NCBI GenBank assembly: GCA_013396655.1
Contig: WBMV01004989.1
Span: forward strand, 183,501 to 247,500
Source of the DNA: Campylorhamphus procurvoides
Taxonomy: Eukaryota > Chordata > Aves > Passeriformes > Dendrocolaptidae
DNA length: 64,000 nucleotides
Direction of reading: 5' to 3'
The first letter of the stretch is position 1; each line of letters begins with the position of its first letter. The position numbers were made by a program, and so were the translations under genes. This document shows, in pieces, positions 25,861 through 36,918 of the stretch. The notes under the pieces are model-generated. The model saw only the letters and a program-made list of their open reading frames with translations, was not told the DNA's origin and did not search any database.

Positions 25861-27091
25861 AAAGAAATTCTCTTAGAGAAAGTGCAGCAATGTTTTTTCG
25901 GGACATGAATTCGAGGTAATAACAAACCAAAGGCTTTTTCAAGTTTGATTAGCAAACTTAAAAGTCTTAAATATGAGTAATATTCCCAGTTAAGTGTAAA
26001 GCTTAGAACTGGAGTGTAACAATCCCTCACAGCTTATATGATTGTTTTTTTCCTAAGACCCTTCTACATGTAACCATTACTTTTAGTTCCACCCATATTT
26101 CTGGGACTTATTCTCACTAGAGAAATATTCAGACGTTCTTTCTTTTTCTGTCTTAGATACTAGCTCTGTCTCTGTTCTCTAGCAGAATGTATGTTTGCTT
26201 ATAACTGATTGTGATCACATACATTTTGAAGTACTATGGAAATTTGCATCTTTGCATTTCATTTTGCCTTGGACCTGACCATTAACAGTTTAGTCTCCTT
26301 CTCTGATGCCTCTGAATGAGCAAGATTACACTAGTTGTTTTTCACTGCTTCAGAAGAAAGAATGAAACATGATCATCATCTGTGACAGTTTGAGTTTGGC
26401 ATTAATGGTATTTGGATTACTCTCCCATGGTTAATATGGGCAAGAAGCTAACCACAGAATGGTTGCATTCTTTAACATATGTTTTACTCCTTTTGCATGA
26501 CATAGCTTTTTACAAGACACCTTTCCTTTCCTACATTTATTGCTTTAGGCCTAACAGTCTGCATGAGGTCCCTAGAGAACACAAAACTCAGTTTCTCACT
26601 CCATCCCAATGAGATCCATGGGCATTCTTTAATTAAAAAAAAAAAAAAAATTATCCTTCCTTCTACAGAGGGAATACCTCTGGATGAAGGGGGAATTGTA
26701 TTTACCTTGAAAGGGACTGCCAGTCAATGCTACAGTGAGTTTCAGAACAGTTTTCCAAATTTTTGGTACTGTAGCAGTCTTGTTGTGATTGGCTAGAGAA
26801 TAACAAGGAAAGATCTCATCCCTCATCCCAGTGCAAGATACTGTACTAGACAGCAATTACTATTTATAAATACAGGAAAAGTAAGGATAATGGAAGGACA
26901 TGTATTATATTAACACAGTTATCAGGTTGATGATGAAAATAATTGTGTAGTTGTTCTTTCAGTTGGCATTGTTCTTATGTCATGCTGGGGTAAAGCAGGC
27001 AACTTAAAAACATATGAAAGGAACAAAGGAAGGAGAAAGGAGAAAGAAAGAAAACACACACACACAAAACCCCCTAACTGAAACAAACCCT
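25861..27091. other. unique AT-rich DNA, A16 run, no gene seen
   Basis: A poly-A run of about 16 is at 26635-26650. Frames on both sides of it overlap on opposite strands. No repeat family was recognised. An (AC)n stretch lies near 27.05 kb, just upstream of the CR1 piece. Confidence 0.5.
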
Positions 27092-27607
27092 TTCATCTGG
27101 ACCTCTCATTTCAAGAAAGACATTGAAATGCTGGAGGATATCCAGAGAAGGGCAGCGGAGCTGGTGAAGAGTCTAGAGAGTAAACCATATAAGGATCATC
27201 ATATGATAAATCATATCAGGATCAGTTGAGGGAGCTGGGAGTGTTTAGCCAAGAGAAAAGCAGGCTCAGAGAGGACTTTATTCCTCTCTATAACTACCTG
27301 AAAGGGTGACTGTAGTCTGGTGGAGGTGTTTTTTTCTCTGAGGCAATGTGCAACAGGAGAAGAGGAAATTACTTCAAACTGCATCAGGGAAGGTTCAGGT
27401 TGGACATCAGGAAGAATTTCGTCATGGAAAGAGTTGTTAAGTACTGTAACTGACTGCTGAGGCAGGTGATGAAGTGTTCACTGTCCCTGGAGGTGTTTAA
27501 GACACAATTGGATTTAGCGCTATGGTTTAGTTGACAAGGTGGCGTTTCGTCAAAGGTTGGATTTGATGAACTTGGAGGTCTTTTCCAGCTTAAAAGATTC
27601 TGTGGTC
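27092..27607 (+). mobile_element. CR1 LINE 3' fragment, 5'-truncated
   Basis: The match runs from TTCAAGAAAGACATTGAAATG through CCAGAGAAGGGCAGCGGAGC, GGGAGCTGGGAGTGTTTAGCC, CTCTATAACTACCTGAAAGG and CTGGAGGTGTTTAAG to GAGGTCTTTTCCAGCTTAAAAGATTCTGTGG, which follows the 3' end of the avian CR1. Frameshifts and stops break it. A local AT-rich duplication around 27184-27228 (ATATAAGGATCATCATATGA...ATATCAGGATCA) interrupts the family pattern. It resembles the 13.6-kb element more than the 32-kb one. Confidence 0.85.
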
Positions 27608-30600
27608 TCTGAAGGATGATGGAAAATATCCAGACTTTTCCCGTGGCACCACAAGGTACTGAGGGATCAGAGAGAGGGTGGGAATCAAGCAACAGCTGCT
27701 AGACTGAAAATAAAAAGGGAACACAGGAGTGAACATTTTGGATGAGGGAATATTTGCTTTCAATAATTTTATTTACTGCCTTACCACAAGACGATAAAAA
27801 TACAATTCCTCATTCAGACCAACACAAAACTAGCAGCAGTAAATACCCTATTAGATACTACTGTTTCCAGGAAGACTCTAAAGATGACAAGCATGCATCA
27901 AGCATCTAGCCCTTCAGTGCAGTTTTCCTGATTCCTTGTGCAGTACTTCTGGTTTTGATGGTACAATTCACAGTCATATGGTGTCAATATAATATTCTGC
28001 AACACAACAAAAAATGAAAACTTGATAACGGTGATAAGTGAAACACGTATTACTTGTGATTTGTATTGAACTCCATACAGAAATAAATAAGACAAGGAAT
28101 TCTGTACTGATTGCATTCTTCCTTTTCATATTTAATTCAACAAAACCCCTCTGTTTTAGAATCCACTTCTTACAGATATGTCAATGTCTTCAGAATTCAG
28201 AACTACTTTGTAACATAAACCAGAGGGTTGCTATAGACTTGAAGTAGTGTGCTGCCAAGTATCAATGCCTTTGTGGATAAAATAGCTTTATTTTATTCTT
28301 TTGTGCCAACAAAAAAGGCATCAAAATTATAAAAGTAACCTTACTATAATATTAATGAATGCTATTGAGTTCTGTGCTTTCATTACAATTTTTCTGAGAA
28401 TGAAATCTACTTTTTAGTTCTGCAAATATTTTTCTTTTTTGGTATGTTTCATGTATGGCTGTTTGTCATATATCATCTCCAAGACTGGAATAAGAGCTTG
28501 CATTTCATAGCGTAAGATTTTACTTTTCATTCCTCTGTCAATATCAGTTACATCCATTTCCTGCTTTTCTTCTTTCTTTAGAATTACTTAATCCTAGTTT
28601 CATTGTATCATTTTCCTTTCCTCCTCATTTTTTTTCTACAATCCTTTTTTAATATTTCTCTCCTTTCTTCTACTAATTCCTTTATTTTCTAATCTTGTCC
28701 CACTTTCTCACCCTTTTGAATCAGGGAAAGCAGTTTGTTAGAGCAATTCTCTGTAGAAATTACAGGTAAGAGGAAGAACAAAGGGTATTTATGCAAAGGG
28801 CTTTCTTTTGCATGATGTTTAACCCTACAAAGATCAGTGTGGCTGATGTCCATGCAGTTAAAAAGACAAAACTTTGATAGTCCAGAAACTTGGCAAGCTG
28901 GTCAGATGCAGCTCCAAACCTTGTTTCAAAGAAAGATATGGAAAAGAATTCAGGATAATTGACAATTAACTGTAAACAATTTTAAAAATATTTTTATACA
29001 AAGATTCTGACACTGTATAAAATATTTTTACATGGAGAAACATGGTCTTTGCACTTGCTCCTGCTGGCGCTGCACATTGAGGTTGTGACTATTTTCTGTT
29101 ATGTAAAGAAAATACTCATACTGAGACCAGTAAATTGTCATTGAGAGAGAGCAAAATGATAAAGAAAGAAACAAGTTGCCATCTAAACTCTGTGAGTTTA
29201 CTAGACTCAGTATTGCTAAAGTTTAACTACTCTTGTTACATATAAAACTGTCATTTTTATTAACATTATGTGTAATCCTTTGCAATGTCATTCTGCCTAG
29301 AGACAAATATATATGAGTTTATAAACAGGTAATTCTGTTTTGTTATGATTTAGTTTTTGTTTGTAAGAAACTCACCTTCTTGCAACACTGATGACATCAA
29401 GAGGAATAACTGTAGAATTCAAAAACACTGCATCTGTGTTGACAGTTTCAGCAGTGTATAATGTTTAATTTTTAATCTGATAAGCTATATGTGTGGCTAA
29501 TGTAGTTTGCATTTAAAGTCCTTGGTATTCATTTATCATATTGAAAATTTGAAATAAACATTAGGTTTCAAAACAGAAAATTAACACAAGCTTGAAAGGC
29601 TAATTAGAGAATTTATAGTTAACCTAATCCAAGTTGAAAATACTATAGAATAGTTGCAGTTATTTTTGAATATTCTATTGTAATAAATGTGACTGGTTGA
29701 CACAAAATCAATCAGTGATCAGAATGATTCTCAATTTTAAAGGTGGAATCTAAATTATAATTATATCAATTTTACATGAGTATAAAAATTTATTTGTTTG
29801 AGTATAGAAAATAAAAAATATTATCAGGCCTCAAAATATAAATTTTATGAATTATTTTCAAATTTTGATATGAACACAAACATCAACCTCTGTTCACAAA
29901 TATTTCTTTCTTATTTTTTTTTTTTTACTTTCACATTACTTGTTGAAAAGGAGATCAATCCACCTGGTTAAATGTAAAGACTTAGGTTTAGCCACAAGTC
30001 TATGACTGGTCATGTGAAAAATACAGTAAGATTTGTTTAAAAAGTGAAAGGATGATATTCCTTAATCAAATTAAGTGTAAAACAAGAGCAGTGTTCTTCT
30101 GTTGCTGAGATTCAAGCTTTCACAGAAGAAACAATAAATGTGACAAGCATGGCCACTTTTCCCTTCACTTGTGTTCTGGATATTTGGTTTTGCTACATGT
30201 CTCAAGTAGGTTTTGCACAGCGTTACAGAAGAGGTAGCTGCTCCAAAAAGTCATTTAAAACTGGAGTGAGCTACTTTTTCACAGCAACAATCTATATGTT
30301 TTCCTGATGAAATACCTAAGCCTAATAGTGTTCTTTGATAGACCTGGAAATCTGTTGATGTCAGTATTTTGAGGCAAGTAGACAAAAAGTATCCTTTGAA
30401 ATACACAAACAGCTTAAGCTTTTTGACAAAAACATTCTCTTATAAAGTGATAGCTCTTACCTTGCAGGCACTAGAGAAAGTATTGTTGAAATTATTTATT
30501 GGATCTCAGACCACTAATTAGGTGTTGAGAACCAACAGCTATATTATTAGTGGGGAGTATATACTTGCCTTTTCTCAGTTTGGTTTTCTCCTCATGCTAC

Positions 30601-32147
30601 TCTTAAGTTTGAGCTAAGAGAGTTTTGTCCTAAGAAGCACTTACATATTTGTGGTAGCTGCTCTTTCTTATTTGCTAGCCAGGGAGTAAAGGATCTGAAT
30701 CAGATGTGTGGCATAAGATGTATAATTCACCCAACCAACTCCACACACATCTAAGCAACCCAACCTGTTTGTACTTTCAGTTAAGTGGGTTTTATGATTT
30801 TTAGAGTCCAATTTAACTGACAAAGAGTCAGAAGGCACAGATGAGATTGGAAATGCAATTCTCATTTGAAGTAATATCTTGAAATAAAACTTCCTGATAC
30901 TTATAGCTAAGGAGATAAACATGGTTTTTGTTCTGAAGTAAGATGCCCAGTGGGAAACTACTGACAACTGAGATATAAACAGCAAATCTGTGCAAAAAGA
31001 ATAAAATAATACATAAAATAGAAAAAAAAATGGATTTTTATGTTTAACTTAATTTTTTTTAATTCTATTTTTCTTGGTTTTGTATCAGAGGTCAGTTAAT
31101 CCGAATTTTATTTAAAAATCTCACTTTAGAATTACTTCTTTCTCTATACTGCTGATGAAAAGTGACTTGATTGACTAATTCAGATATAGGCAACTAATTT
31201 TTAGTTGCCCAAGTAAAGGCAAATGGATTTCATCCATATTCTTTTAAAAAGAGAAAATGCCCTTAATTTTTAGCAATACAAAAAAAAAGACCAAATATAC
31301 AGAAAAAAAATGCTGTAGAATTCTTAAAAAGAACACAAGATATTTGGAATGAAAGTGGAAATAATTTTGCACTAACCTAAGAAGTAGACTATTTAAATAA
31401 TATTTAGACTTGTATTAACGTTACAGTGTTTAGAACTTTGAGATAATGTCCAAAACACACATTGATATTGCTGGCATCTAATGACACATACAGAAGTGAG
31501 TGGCTACATTTTTCTAAAGAATTACTTTGCTGAGTTTTTTACACATTTTAAGTTGTATTCTGCACTATCATACTTTTGCATCTACAAATAAGGCTAAAAC
31601 TTAATGTAATTCTGCCTGTTTAAGAGTTGAGGGGGTTGGAGAGGCATTAGGTATGACTTAAGATAACATTTGAGTTTCATACTTGAAGAATAAAAATTGG
31701 TGTTCTCTGGAGAGTCTAATGGTGCAGAGGCAAAAAAAAAAAAGAAGAAAAAAAGAAAATATATATTGTCACTAAGATTATGTAAATTTCTCATTTCAGT
31801 CTAAATAACACAGGAAAACAAGATGCTGAAGAAAAATACCAGGTCATCAATTTAACAGTTCTGATCAGAGCCTTTACAAATTAGGCAAGTAGTTGAGAAA
31901 ACTTATTTTATTCATCCACCTACTGACATTCAAAACCCAGAGAGTTCAAAATGCATGAGAGAAGAGAAAACATTATATAGCTTAGCTAAAGCACAAAAAA
32001 ATAAGAATCTGATTTCAGTCCTTATGAATGGCAATATGCAAGATTTGTCTCAGGGAAGAATCTTGTTTCAAGGGAACATGTTTCCAAATAAGTGTTCATG
32101 GATCATTTAGAGTAAAGAATAAGGATTTTAGCTACCCTAAAATGTTA
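27608..32147. other. AT-rich unique DNA, no gene seen
   Basis: This is one of the most AT-rich parts of the window. It contains a long AT inverted repeat (28983-29030, listed separately), a pyrimidine-rich stretch at 28.56-28.72 kb and many short A/T runs. Open frames such as 30.67-30.98 kb (minus) show no family resemblance. Confidence 0.55.
28983..29030. repeat. AT-rich inverted repeat with one bulged base
   Basis: The left arm TAAAAATATTTTTATACA (28983-29000) and right arm TGTATAAAATATTTTTA (29014-29030) are complementary except for one extra A/T. They are separated by 13 nt (AAGATTCTGACAC). It forms a long theoretical hairpin, but the arms are almost pure AT. Confidence 0.8.
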
Positions 32148-32934
32148 GGGCCCCATGGGAACCTCATGAGGCTCAACAAGACTAAAGTCCTGCACCTGAA
32201 TTGGTGTAAACCCCAGTATCAGTAAAGAATGAGAGCAGCACTGCCAAGAAGGACCAGGGTGCTGGTGAATGAGAGGCTGGACATGAGTTGGCAACATACA
32301 TTCAGCCCAGAAAGCCAACTGCATCCTGCACCGCACCAAAAGCAGTGTGGCCAGAAAGTCAAGGTAGGTGATGCCTCTACACCATTCTGGTAATACCCCA
32401 CCTGGTGTACTGCATCCAGCTCTGGGAATCCTGACATGAGAAGGACCTTCACCTGTTGGAGGAGGGCCCAGAGGAAGGCCATGAAGATGATCAGAGGTCT
32501 GGAACACCTGCCCTATGAAGACAGGCTGAGAGAGTTGTGGTTGTTCAACCTGGAGAAAAGAAGGTTCTCGGGAGACTTAATTGTGGCCTTTGAGTACTTA
32601 GAAAGGGCTTATAAGAAAGATGAGGACAAACTCTTTAGGAGAGCCTGTTGCCATAGTATAAAGAGAGATGATCTTAAACTAAAAGAAGAGTATAATTAGA
32701 CTAGACTTAAAGAACAATTTTTTTTTAAGATCACAGTAGTGAAACACTGGAACAGGTTGTGCAGAGAGGTAGTAGATACCCCATCCCTGGAAATATTCAA
32801 AGCCAGGCTGGAGAGGGCTCTGAGCAAGCTGATACTATAGAAGGTGTCCCTGCCCATTGCAGGGGAGTTAGACTAGATGACCTTTAGAGCTCCCTTCCAA
32901 CCTAAACCATTCTATCATTTCATGATTCTATGAT
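32148..32934 (+). mobile_element. CR1 LINE 3' fragment, older subfamily type
   Basis: The match starts in the segment AAAGTCCTGCACCTGAATTGG. It continues through GAGAGGCTGGACATGAGTTGG, ACCCCACCTGGTGTACTGCATCC, GAGGAAGGCCATGAAGATGATCAGAGG and CACTGGAACAGGTTGTGCAGAGAGGTAG to GACTAGATGACCTTTAGAGCTCCCTTCC, ending CATTCTATCATTTCATGATTCTATGA. This is the CR1 3' end with its characteristic terminal repeat. An 87-codon frame at 32436-32696 ([15 protein letters not shown]...[10 protein letters not shown]) is a leftover of the ORF2 C-terminal part, not a host gene. The wording (GACCTTTAGAGCTCCC) differs from the 13.6- and 27.1-kb copies, so it is a different subfamily. Confidence 0.92.
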
Positions 32935-33968
32935 AGTACTGGATGAATAGGATTTGCTAGTGTAAAATGCCGTATCTGAGAAAGGTGAATACAATTTTAA
33001 GTATTTCTTGTCTGTCTCATAGGATTCATGCCTTGGTAGTTAAGTCTGCATCTAAAGCAGGAAAATATATGATGTCTTTTTCTTGGAAAATTATAGTCCC
33101 TCAAGTAGAAAACAAATTTTACCCTCCACAATACTGTGTCCTTTTATTGTTTAGTCAATTAAATAATATAATGTTTTAATATAACTCCTGTGAATTTTCA
33201 GATTTCACCAGTGACATTCCTGTTATCCCATGAGGCCTCAAAGGTAACCAGAGGAAAATTATTCTTAATCTGAGAACAGAAAAAAAATATGTTTTTTTAA
33301 TGAAGTTTTCAAACCTCGTATTTTATTCATATTTGCTTCATACCTACAAATAATTTTTATTTAGAATGAATTGAAATACTTCATGAATTAATTCCCTGGA
33401 TTTAGATACATTTCATAATGGATAATCCCATTTTTACACTGAATTCTTAGAATTGTAAATCATCAAATCCAATACACAATGCAGTATAGTTAACAACAAC
33501 AATCAAAGTGAAATAGAAAAAAACATACTGCATTCTGTGATTGATACTGTAATTTTTTCAACAGAGGCCTTGGGCACTTTCAATTATATCCCACTCCCCT
33601 AGCTTTTCAGCTCCCATATGTCAAGAATACAAACGGGTGAGAGGCAAAATTCTCCCACCCCAGGTAGGAGAGATAAGTGAAGTATTTCACATATTCTGTA
33701 TTCCCAGAAAGTCTTTGAACTATTGGCAAAGTTACACAGTCAAAGAGAAGTAGCACCATATTCTCAAACTCATATGTGAAGGACAAGAGAAACAGAAGAG
33801 AGTGAAATTGAGCTCACAACTCTATCCTGCATTTCAGACTCTATGTGGGTAATGTGCCCTCCTATATACCACCTATTTCCATCTACTTGTGTGAAAAATG
33901 TTATAGTTTGCCTAAAGAAAGGAAGTTTTTTACTGTTTCCCAACACCCACAAGAGCCAGCACTTCCGG
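32935..33968. other. unique AT-rich DNA, no gene seen
   Basis: Nothing was recognised. The minus-strand frame 33770-34093 overlaps the plus-strand candidate below and has no family resemblance. Confidence 0.5.
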
Positions 33969-34175
33969 TAACAGGCTATGCTGTGTAATGGAGTGGAGAA
34001 ACACCGGCTGATACCCACAGAAGAAGCCACCTCACACCCAGAGAATGACATGGACGACATCCTGGAGCATGAGGACCTGTCAGAAGAGCCCACTGAAGAT
34101 GTCTTACACCAAAATGAATACCCAAATAGATCATGCCAGAAGTCTTGGTGGCCAAATGTGACTGACCTGCTTTAA
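33969..34175 (+). CDS. unassigned acidic ORF, possible exon or pseudogene
   Basis: A stop at 33966-33968 opens the frame, the first ATG is at 33978, and it closes at 34175 (65 codons from the ATG). The middle is strongly acidic (ENDMDDILEHEDLSEEPTED, about residues 22-41). The DNA here is GC-richer than its AT-rich surroundings, which is what first suggests coding. An AG precedes the frame at TAACAG (33967-33972) but its polypyrimidine tract is poor. No signal peptide, membrane segment or known domain is seen. It could be an exon of an unidentified gene, a processed pseudogene fragment, or chance. I do not recognise it. Confidence 0.15.
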
Positions 34176-36639
34176 TATTAGTCCTTGACCATCAGAATGA
34201 AATGTTCTATTAAACTAAAAAATAATGTGACAACAAAATAAAACAAATCAATTTATTCCTTATGACACTATGACTGAAATTTTGTAAACTACTTTTGAAC
34301 TTCCAGTACCACTTTTGTATTTCAAATGCTGAAGCTGTTGTGTCAGCAGCAGTTAATTTTCCGTTTTTAACATCCATTAACAGACTGTGGAAAAAAAACC
34401 AAACCCAAAGCAATCCTTACATTTTCAGAAGTCAAAGATATAAGCAAATAAAGAGGTCAAAATCTTTCACATTTTTTTATTAAGAACTCCATAATAAAAT
34501 GAGATATTCTTAATCTTTTATAAAAATATAAAATATTCTATTGTATTGTATTCTATACAGAAAGAATAAGTGAAGATTCATTGACAAAATATTTCTAGTT
34601 TTAATAGTCATTCATTCTGTGTAAATTAATAGGGAGTTTTGCTTGCCTCCTGTTTTGATGAGCCAACAAACATGCTCATTTCATTTCATTTCCAGGACTT
34701 AGGTGTAAGCTATACTCCCCACTAGCATGTTTTTTACTGACTTCAATTAATTTTATTGGAAAAGTAGTAGAAGCAAAGTCTTTTATTTCACTGTTCATCT
34801 GGAGTTGGTTTGGAGGTGTCAAACAATATCAGGTTCAGATATTTCTGTTTTACCAAATATTTCCCACACTTATTCTAGAATGATTGCATGCTGGATCCTT
34901 GCCTCATCCTCTGCCTGATAGAAAACCAGTTTGTGCAATGTGTTGCTGCTCACGCTCTTCTTTCTGACCGCTGACAGAAACTTGCAATGAGTTCAATGAG
35001 ATGGTTAGAGTTCCTACATCTGGAAAGCTAGAGCTGGTCAAGTCAGATAGTGTCAAAAATTTTTTTGAGGAGCTGAACACATGACCAATATAGGATTGCA
35101 CTGTCCTCCTTTCATCAGTGATGTTGCACATGGCTGTGATTAGTTCATACATGCCTTTCTTCTCTCTGAATCAGCCCTTTAACTTCAGGTGATCCTTCAT
35201 CATCTGGACAAGGACTTTGTTCTTAGGCAGAATCTGGAAGATGTTATGATTGTAATAACACTTTGTTATGCTGTCTTTTCTTTGCTGAGGGCAAAAAGAT
35301 TACCTTTGTCCCCTTATTTCTCTGACTATCCTGACATCAGTGCAGATTTCTCACATGAGATCAGCTCTGATCACCAAATGTTTTTATCAGTTCTCATAAC
35401 TCATTAGCTACTGCTTTTCCTCTTTTTAAGGATAAGCACATACTTCGTTCCTCTTACTGAACTGAGAGTTTTTTCTCTGTTATCTTTTTTGTCATCATCT
35501 TATGTGGTGAATAGATCTGATGCAGCATGTGGACTGATGTATTCAGCAAGTTGTTTAATATCAGTAGTTTTAAACTCTGAGAGCATCCTAAGGCCTACAA
35601 CCTGACAGAGATTTGCAAATTACCTGGTTGACCGTATTCACACAGTGAGAAACCGTGACCTAAAGTTATTTTAACCCAATATTTTCCAAAACAAAAAGAA
35701 AAATTGTATGAGAACTGATAGGTAAATTATATATATTAAAAAAGTTACATTATTAAACATTTATTAAACAGCTTATTTATTGGTAGGTCATGACACTGTC
35801 ATTCCAGTAAGCAGAAGAAAGATAGTCCTTCAAAGTGGTGAAATGAGAGAAAGCTGCATGTGGGTGCTCTTTGTCAAAAAAAAAAAAAAAATAGTGTTTG
35901 GTCACCTTTTCTCTTTCTGAATGACAGGGAGTTGAGTCATCATTATGGCCTTCTAGTATGGTAATATTATCTTGTATTATTCTTAACTTAGGTAGCAAAA
36001 TACTTCTGACTATAAATTCAAGTAATTCATCCATGCAGATAACTCCTTTGTAGACCACCTCAGATTTGCAGAATGTACCTAACTGCATAACTGAGCAATT
36101 ATGGTACAAGAACTACACTAGTCCTAGAAGGAGCCTTAGGTTGTGAACTGTCAACATTTCCTTGAAATGGTGCCAGTAATGATGTAGAAATCAAACAATT
36201 GTTCAGTAAATACTATTTTCTTCTGTACTTTTAAGCAAGTAGGGCATTGTATTTGTATTCTTTATGAGTGATGAACTGTTTCCTAATCCATTAAATGAAT
36301 AAACATGTCTAGCAGGAATAAACATTTTAAATAATCCAACCTAAATGACATGAGCACAAGAGGTATTTGTTTGGGTATTTTTAAAGCTACCCTATTAGTC
36401 TCATAAACCAATTATAATAATTTGTAATTATTCTTCCTGGATATTTCTTGGAATATCAGGAAAATTTCACAGTTCTGGAAGACCCTTACCCTGAACTAAA
36501 AAAAAAAAACAAAAAAGGAAAAGAATAAAGCTATGAGTTGAATTCATAAATAATTGAAATGAGCGCTTTGGCGTATTTCATAGATAGAGAAAAGTCTATC
36601 ACGGAGGTCAATTAATTGGAAAGTGATGGTAGAACTGGA
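34176..36639. other. unique AT-rich DNA, no gene seen
   Basis: Short frames on both strands (34.2-36.1 kb) overlap and resemble nothing known. There is an A14-16 run near 35.88 kb. No repeats were recognised. Confidence 0.5.
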
Positions 36640-36918
36640 ATGGCTTTGGTGAGAGGAATAAAACAGAATCCCCAACAGAGGCTGCTGTTGGTGGTGTTAT
36701 TGGTTTCCCTTTCCCTCACAGCCGGCTACCTGTGCTTCACAGTCCAGCTGTCCTCCTGGCTTGCACGAACACAAATCAGGAATGATCCACCCAAGATATA
36801 TCTTCAGATCTTTCTTGTACATATGTTTTTGTTAAACATGATTGTTTGGATTCATTATAGATGTATCAGGAAAAAAAGGTTTAAAGGGATGCAACATATG
36901 AGAAGTCTTATTAAATGA
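36640..36918 (+). CDS. unassigned 92-codon ORF with two hydrophobic segments
   Basis: The frame is open from just after a TAA at 36613. The first ATG is at 36640 in a good context (G at -3 and G at +4). The predicted 92-residue product has a short basic N-terminus (RGIKQNPQQR), a strong hydrophobic stretch at about residues 15-37 (LLLVVLLVSLSLTAGYLCFTV), a linker with NDPPK, a second hydrophobic stretch at about 53-72 (IYLQIFLVHMFLLNMIVWIHY) and a basic tail (RCIRKKRFKG). The first half is GC-richer with CpGs while the second is AT-rich. An alternative reading is therefore a first coding exon with a signal anchor running into intron sequence, but no good GT donor is seen where composition changes (about 36775). 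No family is recognised and chance is quite possible. Confidence 0.2.
   Translation: MALVRGIKQNPQQRLLLVVLLVSLSLTAGYLCFTVQLSSWLARTQIRNDPPKIYLQIFLVHMFLLNMIVWIHYRCIRKKRFKGMQHMRSLIK

Noticed and set aside
26378..26400. TGTGACAGTTTGAG as a possible LTR start
   Set aside because: It resembles an LTR terminus for a few bases only, with no LTR-like composition, TATA box or matching end afterwards.
32145..32507. 120-codon minus-strand frame and an overlapping 87-codon one
   Set aside because: Both lie wholly in antisense to the CR1 fragment at 32.15-32.93 kb.
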